Shown here: in pieces, positions 11,347-24,700 of the stretch
Numbering within the stretch: the first letter of the stretch is position 1
Layout of the letters: the number at the start of each line of letters is the position of its first letter
Source: Watersipora subatra
Lineage: Eukaryota; Bryozoa; Gymnolaemata; Cheilostomatida; Watersiporidae
Length of the DNA stretch: 64,000 nucleotides
NCBI RefSeq assembly: GCF_963576615.1
Contig: NC_088712.1
Span: forward strand, 8,624,541 to 8,688,540
Direction: 5' to 3'
Translations under genes and position numbers: made by a program
Notes under the pieces: model-generated
What the model saw: only the letters and a program-made list of their open reading frames with translations
The model's database searches: none
Told to the model about the DNA's origin: nothing

Positions 11347-12618
11347 TCATCTACACACTAGCCAAGTATACATCCACTACTGACAATGCCTGTCTCATGC
11401 CAAGACTAATGTAGTCCATCTAGCGAGGATAAACTGGTCCTTGATGAAGTTACACTGATAACTGAGTTCAGAGTTGTGGGAGTGATGAGTTGATTGCTGA
11501 TAATGTGTAATTACCACACATTCAGAACTCAAACAGTTTTTCTGATAAAGCTTTTAGCAAACATTACTTCTAATTTTTTATTTTATGTACCTCTTTCTCT
11601 TAACATCAGAATTTGACATGCAATAATATCTATCATGTTATTATTTTTATTGACAAAAAGAAGCTCTTGAAGCTGGTATTCACATCAAATTATTCAGGAG
11701 TTTTGATGTGAATACTTAATTTTATGTGTCTTGATTAATTTTAAACTATAAACTACAAGTAAAATTGAGTCAAGCAGGCTATGATATAGAAAATTAACAA
11801 ATAATTGTAAAAGTATAAGCTAAATTGTAAAAAAATACTAAACTAATCGTGAATACTAGAAGCATTTTTGCAACTTCACCTTTAGAGACAAACAAACAGA
11901 AAAGTAGACCTGGCAGCTCATGAGTTTTGTGATAGAATGAAAAATAAAAACAATGAGCAACTTGCTATAACCTACCTTAATTTTAGTTCATGCTGATGTA
12001 ATTTTGATGGATTTGTAATATTAAATATTGTTTGCAATTGGCAATGCTCATTTTTCTTTCCTATCACTTACTAATTTTAAAACTGTAGAGACTATTATGC
12101 GCATCAAAACAAACCATCCCTTGAGGGTTACATCATAATGGCTTATTACTTACTAGTTAATCTAAAGAATGGTAATAAAATACAGGGTAATCTGCATGCA
12201 GAAGAACTAATAGTAATAGTTAAAACTGATTACATTACACAGTTTGATTATTTATAGTTGTGGTTAACTGTTGGTAGATGTGAAGAGTGTTGCCTTGATA
12301 TTCGCTGTTTCCTGTTGCAAGGGTTGAGCCAATTAGACTCAATTTACTACATGACTTGTTTTCTGTATCGAGACACATCAGTAATGGAATTTTTTTTTCA
12401 GAATTATTAATGAAATAGTGTGTTTGAAAATACAATTAAATAAAGAATGGTAATGGAGATATAAAAATGTATAAATATAATCTGGTCAAAACTCGAGTTG
12501 CCAGTTGCAAAAGCTATTCAAGACAAGCAAAAATGTAGACAAATTTGTGTTTACTATTTATTAAACCATGTAATTCACTTTGGGTACAGATATTAAACTC
12601 ATATTTGTAGTTCTTGTT
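11347..12618. other. Upstream region of the TRIM gene
   Basis: No coding exon was found. A sequence CTTTGGGTACAG at 12579-12590 could be an acceptor for a 5' UTR intron just before the start codon. No TATA box can be assigned with confidence. A 5' untranslated exon may lie anywhere in this stretch or in the preceding transposon. Confidence 0.35.
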
Positions 12619-12794
12619 ATGGCTGCCATGGAAGAGATTGTGCCACCTGCCATAGAATGTGGTTTCTGTTTGAGACAAGGAGTTGCATTACCTAACCCTC
12701 GTCAACTCACCTGCAACCATGTACATTGCCTGGAATGTCTGACTGGCTTCTATGATGAGAATTACATTCTAGTGTGTCCATGGGAAGACTGCAG
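12619..12794 (+). CDS. TRIM gene exon 1: RING finger
   Basis: It encodes residues 1-58 plus two bases. RING ligands are C14, C17, C32, H34, C37, C40, C53 and C58. The spacing is C-x2-C, then C-x-H-x2-C-x2-C, then a last pair C-x4-C (CPWEDC) where most TRIM RINGs have C-x2-C. The exon ends TGCAG before GTATGT, in phase 2. The last ligand codon is intact within this exon. Confidence 0.85.
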
Positions 12795-15700
12795 GTATGT
12801 TGCTAGGTAACGGTGTTTGTTTCATGTTTGGAAGCTGGTCAATATTTGATTTAAATAATATCTTGGTACGAATATTAAAATTAAAGTCTTCTTCATAAAT
12901 ATTCTCTTGATCTGGCTTTGTGATATTTTGTAAAGAAAATATTCTCATAAGGCTCATGTGTAGGCATTGTTAGCACATTAAAGATTTGCTAGGAATCCGT
13001 CAATGAGCGCAAAAGGCTTACAGCTAGCGCCAGCTAAATCCAGACATTTCACATATTGACTAAGAACTGAAACTTATAATAATATTATCAGCTTCACTTC
13101 TTAGCCCGGCCCGAGGCGTTGAGTTTATATTATGAGCTCAGGCTGGGCCGCTGGACAAACTTATCAATTTACTGAATAGGACACCTAGCTAAAACTAAGG
13201 CAACACCCCTGATAAGATATCAATCAAGTGTAGTGAAATGATCTTAGTCACGTACACAATACACAATACACAATACACTATAGTAGAGCTATAGTTACAC
13301 ACTTTACTTCAGTTGGGGAACATGCTCAATTTTATAGAATCACAAGGACTTGAATATTCATATGTGCAAAGAGTGAAAAGGAATAATCTTGAAATCATAA
13401 AGCACTGATTAGTATTATTTTTCCTTGTTTTTGATTGATCAAGCATAGACAGCAAGATGACAGAGTCAAGCGCTAGATTCATGTTAATTTATCCCACAAT
13501 GTATAGTTATTATCAAAGCAGTGAAAAGTTTGTATATCATATTTGTTGCTTGAAGGGTTACTCACTTCCAATTTGGAAATATTCATTACAAAGTACAGAC
13601 ATTATTTCTTCAACTTAAGATTTAGTTTGTTGCTTTAGATGATTTGATTGCCAGGATGTTTTAAGATAAGAATTGACACAATCAATTGTGGTTAGGAGGC
13701 TCATGAAAAAATTATTTCTCCTAAAATAATATATGCGGTCACATTTCTTATTTGTAGCCTTTGTTGTGACGTCGACTTCTATGTTCAAGTGGCAGTCGCT
13801 ATTGACATATACTTGCTATATACGTATATATTTCTCAAAGTCTGTCGAGGTGGCACAGCTAGTTATTTTATATTTGCTCTCTATTGTTGTACTATGAATT
13901 CCAATATAGCTTCTGAAAGATTGCTATAGATTTTTCACATGGTTTAGCATTAGGCTGGTTAGAATAGGTCATATTGCCTTTCGCCAAATGCTGAGTAAGC
14001 ATAGAAGTGCTACATTTCACTTATAAACATTACGAGTGCTGAAATCCTTTGTGGAGTTCTGACATCACTTTCCTATGAGTGTTGTAACTGCGATGAAGTT
14101 TTGTTGCTTTTGAAATTGCTGCTACTGTTTTGAAGTTTTAATCTTAAAATCTTTTGGTTGTCAGATCAGATAGAAAAAAAAAAATTTCAAAATATGGATC
14201 TCAAAGTTAGTCTTTCCATCCGTTCGAGTGTACAGTGACAGCGGCAAAGTTTTAGGAATGAAAAATTTGCAATGCACTTGTTTTGAAATTGAATTTTCCA
14301 ATTCTACAAACAGGCCTTACTTCAAGAGACTACACTAAAACTGGCTATACTATTGGACATAGCTGTGCGCATACTTACTACAGATACTGATATATCATGT
14401 TTTTATGCTAAATACTTCAACTAGCATTACGCTAGTTTTATGCCAAAATTGTTGGCTGGAAGGAAAACTTAACTCACATGGTCAGCAAGACTATCGTAAT
14501 CAATATAAAACTAGAATAGGCACTGCAGCCTGTACAGAATGAATTACATGAAAATAAACACAGTACACAGAAATAAACACAGTACACAGAAGTAAACACA
14601 GTGCACAGAAATAAACACAGTACACAGAAATAAAAACAGTATACAAAAATAAATGCAGTACACAGAAATAAACACGGTACACAGAAATAAACATGGTACA
14701 CAGAAATAAACACAGCACACAGAAATAAACCCAGCACACAGAAATAAAAACAGTATACAAAAATAAACGCAGTACACAACAATAAATACAGCACACAGAA
14801 ATAAACACAGCACACAGGAATAAACGGTTTCATTTATAAGTTTGAAAGGGAAAAGTTGTATATGCTGTATACATTGATTAAAACAAATTTTCTCTGCTAA
14901 AACATTTATAGTATGTAATACATATGCGTATTATTTAAAATTTGACATGACTTAACATTTAGGGCTTGAAAATGCAACTGGCAGTGCGCATATTTTGCTT
15001 AGTCAGCCTATGGTCTGCATTTCAGGTTGAAAAGATCTGTTTTAGCACACCAAGAATTCTCAGATGTTGCCATTTTAAAAAGCTGTCCCAAAAAGAAAAC
15101 TAATTCTCTTTAGCAGGGTGATGCTTGCACATGCTAGCTAAACGCAAATCATAAATTTATACTAGCAATCAAGACTATAGGTGTTTATCTGCACAAAGAT
15201 GGTTGTTTCATGTTTTGAAGCAAGCAAAGTTTGCGTATTATATTTAATTACCACAAACTCTCTATACAAGTATTTTATTAAAACAGTCTTAACTACGATT
15301 ATGACCTGAAATTTGTTAGATGCTTGAAAACTGTCAAAATTTCAGCAAATAGTTATTGTCAGTCTAATAAGTATTAGCTGAAATTTTAATCCAAACACAT
15401 GAAAGGCAGCAGCTGGCAGCAGCTGAATACAAACACTTATCTACAGAGTCTACAAATATTTACGGCTGGGCGGTTTTGGGCACCAACTGTATACCGAGAC
15501 CACACCTGTTTAAACCGATACCGTACCGCATACCGACATTGAGAGAACAACTCCCAAAAACATACGGTTCAATTTACACACCAACAATTACCGCAAAATA
15601 AGACAAACCGCATGATTTTTTGGGAGTTGTGTTCTACCTACCATTGCTACGCAGCACTAGCCAGGTCTACTTGAGTACAGGGTCCCCGTGTACAAGGGAT

Positions 15701-18700
15701 GGCATTTAGGTTGCACCATCCACCTGTTGGTTCATTCCACCACTCTTAACTTCAAAGTTGGATATTGTGTATTCTTTATTTTAGGCAAGCGTGTAGAAAG
15801 CGAGCATAGAATACAAAATCACAGACACACATAAAATCATGTACCATGTTTGTTGAGAATAAAGCCGGCTCTTCAGCAATGAACGACAATTTATTTTATT
15901 TATATATGTAATTCCAAATACCGTATATAAAACAACATTCAACTTGACAGCGTTTGCTGCAATCCTACATACATCTACAAATAAATTGTGTGCTTATTAA
16001 TAAATAACATGGAAGAAGTAAGCAGTGTGATTTCTACATCTAATCTAGTGTATCAAAGCATTGCCAAACATCGGATTTCGATGATGTCGGTGTTAAAACT
16101 TCCAAATCTGCATCTTCGGTAGATTTCAATGATGATTATGTCGGTGATAAAAACCCAAAATCAGCATCCTCGGTGTCTTCACCTACCAATGATGACAAAA
16201 ATCAATTAAAGTACGAACTACAAAGAAAACAAAAACATAAAATATAGAGCAGTCCGCGAACGTGAGGAGAGTGAGCAGCGAAGAGTACAATTTTGCAAGC
16301 AACAATGTCTATACCAGTAATTGTCATTCTAAATGCTTTGAACAATGTCTATATCATAAAATTTTGTTCTTGAGAGCTTCAAAGAAATAACGCACATTAT
16401 TAAAGTAATATATTTTATTTAAGTTCAGGTGGTTAGTTAAGTGCAGACTGGAAACAAAACTCTTAATGATAAGGAACTAATTATTACAATTAAAAAGATA
16501 ATGCAACTGACAAAGTGTATGGTTTGGAAATTATCATTGACAGTCATAACAAACACGAAAATTTTGAGTTGGAGTCTTGAATAAATAATATTCTCATTAA
16601 TTCTGCTGCCTAGCTAGTATTTCCTCTCCATTTAGATTTATAAAAAAATAGTACAGACACTAAAACTGCAATAACTGGCAAGTCAATGTTCACGGATGTC
16701 CATCTGATTAGCATCAATCTTTATTGAATCAAAAATAAAAAAAATGATCCGCACCCATGCATACGATAGATTTAGACTTAGAGATTAGAATAAAAAATCA
16801 AATGCCTCCTAGCCATACCAACTAATGCACCAAGTACCGACACAAACCTTAAGTGTGACTATTCATGGCCTAACATGGTGTATAATAAGAAATAATGAAA
16901 GCATTTACCTTCTGCGATACTCTCGCCGTAGATTCTGGCATGACGACTCTTCTTCCTGCAAAGGATGGCCCCCTGCGACAAAACATCATCTTCATCCACC
17001 AATCAATCTGCTCTATTTTGGCGCCACTTTTACCATGTGACAACGGTTGCTCGGTCTACCTGAGTGCGTACCGATACCATGTGAATGTTCACATAATTGT
17101 TTGGTATTCTCGGTGCGTGAACGACCGAACCGCACCGCGCGGTTCCATTGTGACGTTTTTGCCGTTCGGTTTTAAAAACAAGTACTGCAAAAAAACGGTA
17201 ATATCGACATACCGCCCAGTTTTACAAATATTGCATGTACTTTTGGTTAAAGTTGACTAGCTAAGTGCTAGCAAGCACCAGCTAAGTAGAAGCGCTTCAA
17301 ATATTGACTGAGAACTGCAAGCTGTAAAACAAACAAACTGATAAGAGCCCTTTTGCAAACTTATCAGCTCAGTGGTTAAGACTCTTGGCTAGAAAAACAG
17401 GTGTCATGCCTGGTAATGTAAAAATTAAAATATAGTAACATGGCGTTAGTCACGTAGCCAATGTGCTAATACTAGGGATATAGTCTGAGTTTTACACATA
17501 ATTGACAATGAACGCCGAAAGGAAAAAGCTGACAAACGGAGATATAGTGTGAACCAGCCTTAAGAGCCCTGTGGACAAACTTATCGGTTCAATGATTAGG
17601 ACTTCTGGCTACAGAAGCAGGCTTCATTCTTGCTAGTGTAAACAATCAAATATCATGGCAACATTCCTTTTGTGCATAGACAATGCACTATTAACTATAG
17701 GGGTGTAGTTAGAAGGTTAATTGAAGTAGAGGGAACCAAGTCTCAATGTTTTAAAGATTTAAAATCACTAGAATATTCATATGAAAACTGAATGAAGTGA
17801 AAAGTTAGATGCATAACTGATATGGCTGATGTATCTGCTAAAGTGCTATAAAATATGCATGAACCTCATATCGATTTTCACTGAATGGGACTGGAATATG
17901 AACACTTTGAGGATTAAAGTGGAAGCTGTTATATAATTTATATTTCTTGTTAAGAAGTAATTGAGTGATGATTTGTTAGCAAACACAGGATTTAATATAA
18001 ACTTATTGTTAGAATTTTGCCCGTAAGGTGTTAGGTCTGAAGCACATTAGAGGAAATTTGAATATTATGTTTACTGTTAATCCTGCATGAAGCTTCCAAC
18101 AACCATTTTACATTCATAAGTTAAACAAATTGGTTAAACTCGTTAAATTTTTGAAATTCAAATGTAAAATTAACTTGAAGGTATTTGAGTTTACACTTTC
18201 AATTTTTTAAACCAAATTTATCTTTAAAATGTTTTCTGTTGTTTAAAGGACAAAACATTCCTTTTACTAGCATTGGTAAACTTTTCCCTTTAAATTTTTT
18301 ATTTTCTGACCAAACTCACCGACAATCAGCTAGATAAATATGTCAATTTTGCTAATTTAGTCAGGGCAGCAAGTGTAAACACTAACACAATTCAATTTTT
18401 AACAGTTATTAACACCTTCCCTGAGTTTAGGTACTCCTTTAAAACTCAGTCTAAAAACATTGCTGTAGTAAGCTATATAGCCAATACAATGTTAGGACAC
18501 CTGAATTAACTAAAAGGCTTCTTGCTCACTAATGTAATCAATCAAATACATTGGTGCTACCCTTTTTCCATGAAATTTTTCCATGATTTATCTTTTCTGA
18601 TAACAGGACTATAATCACACTCCTTGCTGAATTAGCAAGAACAAGATTTAGTTGTTTGAAAAATTGCAAGCACTAGAGCAAAGGTGCCCAAATACTTTTG

Positions 18701-21700
18701 CTGGAGGGCCAAACAGGTAACCAAGCCTTATCAGGAGGGCCAGGAATGGATATAGCTGTATATGTAAATGTATTGTAATAATGTATCTTTAGCTGAATTT
18801 AAAACTTTATTCTAGCCAACATAAGCAAACACAAAATAAATTGTAGAGGCGCAGACGACTAGACTTTTATCGCAATAGCCAATGTGAACACAAGAGATAG
18901 GGAAAGGTTGTATCACACATTACATCATTTTGGGCAAGTCTGGGCATATTTTTTTAACCTGAGTGTTTTACCGCGATTGATTTTTTCAATTTCAATCTTC
19001 AAATATCTTGACAATGAGATCGCCCAACACAACAAACAACATATCAACTGATAGACAAAGAAATATACTTGATTTTAAAGTCAACTCAAATTTTACGCAA
19101 CCACATCTTTAAAGATGTGCGTGAACTATAGTTTGCATAAATTTTATTAGTAGATTTAACATGAAAGCTGTTGATATCTCTTTCTGTGGGTTAAAGCCCG
19201 GCAAAACCCCAAAAAGTCGTGTGATTTATCTTTCAAAATTCAATAAATTTGGTATTTTATGAACATGCATAGCTCAAATCTTAAATTCATTTCTCTGAAC
19301 CAAATATTTTGTACGTAAACATTCATTCACATATCTAATACTACAAAAAATACAACCATGTGCAATTTTTCCTGTATGAAACGCTTGGAAGCATTTATTT
19401 TGGTAGAGTCAAATGCTATAACGTAGCCATGCGAGCTACCATAATGATCATTTTTCTTTGTATATTCCAAGTATGTTAAAAGTCCAAAAAGTTTACATCA
19501 TCTGAACTATTATATTCTGATCAGACAAAACGTCACAAACGATCGCAGTATCAAATAATCTTTTATTTTACCTTTTGAAAGTCGAGCCGATGTTGACTGG
19601 TTTTTCCAAATTTTATTCTTTTCCAAGGAGGTGAGATTTATTTTGCTTTTAGCACAAAGCAATGCCTCTCCAATAATCGTTTCATATTGTAAATCATCGA
19701 CTAATATCTTGTTGATGATATTTAAAACTTACTAGTGTTCATATTCTTTGTTTAATGCTACTAGGCGACAGCTTTAAAAACGTCTACCTAAAGCGACACA
19801 AATGTTGCTTCCCAATGCGACCGATAAACAAAATTTTGGTCGTTTCCCCAACCAAAGGGATATATTTCATCATATGTTTTGAACTATTGATGTTTGAAGT
19901 GATGTGACTGCTAGCATGTGTTGATATTAAAATCGACACCATTCACTGCGGTTAAAATGCTCAGATCAAGCAGAAGTGCAATTATGGTGTATATAGTACT
20001 AAAGAGCTTCAACACACTAACATATATCAACTGTAGCTACGATAACAATTAGTGTCGTCATTTTTCACGTATTATTCTTCTGAGTATTTTATCGACGATC
20101 ATGTTCAGTCAACCAATTTTTAAAAACTGTGAGTCAGAATACGTAAAACAGACACAATTACAAATAATAGGGAAACAGCGATTTTACTAATATAATCTAA
20201 TAAAAGTTTCTGTGTGTTTAAAAAAAAAGATTCAATATTGTCATGGTAACTAGATAGAGTTACTACTAGTTACTAGATAGATAACTAGTAGTAACTAGTA
20301 AGGAAACAATCACCTTTTTCTTGTGGAGACAACCAAGCATCAATGTTTTTTTAATATTGGCAAGCACTAAAGCTTTCACACTGGCTTGAAGAAATAAGCA
20401 TCTAAGGTATACAAGGAACCCTGCGGATGATTACATCTGATGATGTATCACCTCCTCTTATTTTACATTGACCAATCTAGACAGCAAGTTGACGGAGCAA
20501 TATTTTAAAGTCTCAATATGTTTCTAAATCTCATGTTATTAATATCTAAACATAGAACAATAAATGTGTATATTATCTAACAAAATGCAGATTGGAAATG
20601 AATAGAGCTAATTAGTCACCGCAGTATGTCAGATACTTGTTTTCAACTAAAAGTGTACACATGGTGCTGTAAGTACTAAACCTTTTGAAAATACTGAAGT
20701 TTCTTTCTATTTCCTCCATTCATTAAAAAAGTTACCTACGTATTGAATACTAGTGGCTCAGTGATATTCATCATGTTTTATCTATGAAAATAAATTTGCA
20801 AGTTCTGTAAATTTGTTACAATTTTCTCCGCTCTTCAGTAACCTGCACATTACATATTGATCACTAGTGGCTCAGTTATAATAATACCTTTTGATCTACA
20901 AAAATGGACTTTCTCATTTGAAAAAATATCTAATCAGAGTAACTCGTGGTGAGGCCATGCAGCCATCAAATTTTTCTTCATGCAAACATAGCCTTTTTAA
21001 GGTCTAAGAAACTTGGATAGCCTTAATGGTGTTTGTCTTTACAAAATTAATGGCCGAAGTACCGTAGATGCACCTAATTCTATGATTTAAATTTCAGATG
21101 ATGTAAAGAGTTAATGTGGAGTTTTTGAATCTTTCTAACTCAGAATTGCATATACAGTTATTAATAAAAATTTGAGACCACTCAGTAAATCAATGCATAT
21201 TATTGGTTTTATAGCAAAAGGAGCACATTTTGAAACATTTACCAAAAAGTTTAAAAACTTTCAATTTTTGGACAAGTTGCCTAGAATTACCGACATGACA
21301 TTGACAAGGACGGATAGGGTTCGAAAGGTTAATGTAACTTTACATTAATTATTGATTATAAACCTAATGAAAGTAATAGGAAAAAACTAGATACCAACTT
21401 TTTAAACCAAACAAAGTTGTTGATACAAACCAATAATAGGATAGTAACTTTGCATTTATTAAAACCAAACATCAAGTCTATTTCTCCCTGTTGAAGGGCT
21501 AAGGAGGTAAGGGCTTGGAAGGATTTTAGGCCAGATTAGACAACTTACGTGTATATTACTGTTCAAAAGATATCGCAAAAGATACCTAATTTTTTCTACA
21601 TCAACACTGTAAAAATACGCTGTTCATTTTAGCTCTTTGAGCAGTCAACACTGTCCAGTTACACAATGGTAATTGATCACAACAATGATAATTTTTGGCT

Positions 21701-24700
21701 GTCTGGCTTCTCTGCTAACCCAGGCCCCTGCCTGGTGGTAAATACCATTTAAATTCAGTATGTGTAGTGTATATATCAAAAATTACTAACAAAAGGTTCA
21801 CATTTGAAAATATAGCTACATATATAATTGTAGTTTATTTAATGAATATGTTCTGCAATGCAATGTAACATTACAAAGTCCTATGTTCGATTCATACCAC
21901 ATAGGGATTTATTACCGTTGAGACAGACATATAACGTTATTTTTGATGCTAACTTTATTGAATTTAGCTTTTTAAACCAACACGTCAAACTAAGTTCTTA
22001 TACTTGTATGTAGATGTTCTTGACTATTTTACTGAACTTCAATTTTATCATTGCTAAAATTTCATCATCACTAAAACTTGATTACCTATCAGTTACTGGC
22101 TCATTTTCACTCTAACTTCTAGCCGGCATCATTAAAACATTTTTCAACTTAATTTGGCCAGAAAGCCCAAAAATGTTGTTTTTATAATGAAACAATTTTT
22201 GTGAGCAGATAAATGTTTAGAACAGGCTGTTCCTGACAAAGAAAGTGTCAGTAACTCTGGGCATTTCTCAAACGAACTGAAGTTTTTCAACTTTTAATAA
22301 ATATCTCTAAATATATCTAAATGTGCACATAATATAATGATATTTGGTAAACACTAGTGAACTAGTAGGGCAACTCAGAGCAAATGTCATCAAACAGAAC
22401 AAAACAGCGGTTCACCATTATTCTGGGTGAAAGTATAAAAGTTACTCCGATTTTAAAAACTTGTAAAAAACTTACAGTAGTATTAACCCTTTCACTGCCA
22501 ACCATGTACAAATTTGGGTATCTGCTAAGTGCCAGCCATTTTACCAAAACTTGCTGATACTCCTTCATAATATGTAAACAGTATTTTTTCCAATTTCAAT
22601 CTCTATCTAGAACATTTTTGTTACATATTTTAATTTGCCAACATTTTAACCAACATTGCTATGCAAAAATTCAATGGATCTGTAATTTGTGCGATGATAA
22701 AGCTATGGGAAGCTACGATCGATGCGAAGCTAAAACGATCCTCCATAATGTTCCGTACTCTTACAAAATTATTACTTTCACCACTATCAGAGACAGTGCT
22801 GCTGCTTTAATTATCTGCATAATTACAAAAATCTGATTTTGAATTGGCTATAATGCCGTCAACCTAACTAATTACCTGTTTTCTGACTCACACACGGTAA
22901 TTAATAAACTCACACAAAAACAATGTTTGTTTTTAAATTAAAAATTCTCAAACAAAAGTTTAAAACTGCTTTGTTATTTTAGGCTAATTTTATAGACAAA
23001 TTTTCGGACAACACTGTCAATTTCATAAAAGTCTTAAAAACCGTGAGTTATGTTGTCAACGAATAATATAATTAGCTATCTACGCAATTGCTGGGAAAGT
23101 CGCAATAATGCGTCTACGGCAGTCGTTCAACGAAAACGATTTCTTTTTTAAAGAAATCGCAACTCCAACTTTTTCACTAAGTTGGAAGGGAAATATTACG
23201 GACCACTTTTTACTAGAGGAATGGCAAACTGAAATTTTTGTATCTATTACAAGCGTTTTGAGAACGTTTTGGATGAATAAAACATTAAAAACGTCGCAAT
23301 TTCCATGTACCTAATAAGCACAACAACTACTTACATTGAACTCGGCCAAAATTTTTGTTGAATTCATATGGTGAAATCAAACCTAATGTAAATATGTGTA
23401 CCAAACTTCTTGTAAGGAATTGTTTTTTCACATGAACATGAATATCTGATGTTTATTATGTTGTAGTCAAGTCTGTGAGGTGCCCCTAAACCAGCTGCCA
23501 GCCTATGATCTATCCAAGAATAAGCCGAAGTCATGTGATCTCTGCGCAAAGAAAGGAAAGGATAATGAGCAAGCATTTTCCTACTGTCCCCTGTGCGATA
23601 CCATTTATTGTGTAAAACATCACGAGGTACATATGAATGAGTTGATAGCTTATTTTTTATTCAACATTTCAGCATCAGGCATTGAGGAATAATTAAACTT
23701 GTAAGTTATCAAAATTGCCTCACTAATTAACAATTCACTGCTGAATATGGTTATTATGGTCATCTGTAATGGATCTCATTTTGTAGCTGTCTAGCAAATG
23801 TTGCTGGTTACATTTCATTTATTCAGATGTTCTGATCAAGCCAGAGTTTTTATAGTGTGAACTGAAAAAGTATTGTTGCTAATTATCTTTAATAGTTTCA
23901 GTCAGGTTTTCTCTGCATCTCACAAGTGATGAACAACAAGAAAATCATTCACATCATGGTTACCATTTATTTAATATTGTCAAAGTTTGAGCAAACTAAA
24001 GCTTTTAAAAATATTCCTCATTTGTGCTACAAATGCTGTTGCTATCTTTGCTACAACTAACCACCAAGACTTACTTCGTTATCATCACAGTCTTAGTAAT
24101 TTCAGCCATCAGTTTTTTTAAATTGTGATATTCTTTTAAATATTAGTTTTGAAGTAATATGTTTTCGGTCAAATTAGGAATATGTTGTTGAAACCAACTG
24201 AGGTTGTTTATAGGGTAATTACTTTTTTTGTAATTATTTATGATCAACCACAGTCAATAACTGCCAACAAGGTAATTAGATGATATCCATTCTCTATTGA
24301 TAAGCAACTGTTTTGTTAATCCTTTGTTTTCATTCCTCAGTAACTATCAGTAAAAAGAGGTTAGGAAAAGTTATTAAATAGGATTAGTAAGTGTAAAATA
24401 TTAATTTGATTAACAAATCATATTTTTGTAAAAATTGGTTCATTTTTAATGCTTTGTATTGGAAAATTACAATTGTGCAATCACATTGAAATACATAGCG
24501 AATAGTAAGCTGCTAACTCTAGAATTGGGTTGATTACATACACATTTATTGTGTAAAAAGTGTTGTTGGTCGCCTGAAGTAACTCTCAAGCTTTTTGAAT
24601 ATTTTTGCTTGTAGGATAATGACATTTTTGCAGTTATTTACGAACAAGCAATACTAATAACTTTAGACATTGTAATCAGATGGTATCGATTGTTTATTGA

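Noticed and set aside
21860..21920. GTTCGATTC word as a tRNA gene
   Set aside because: No A box at the right distance and no acceptor stem.
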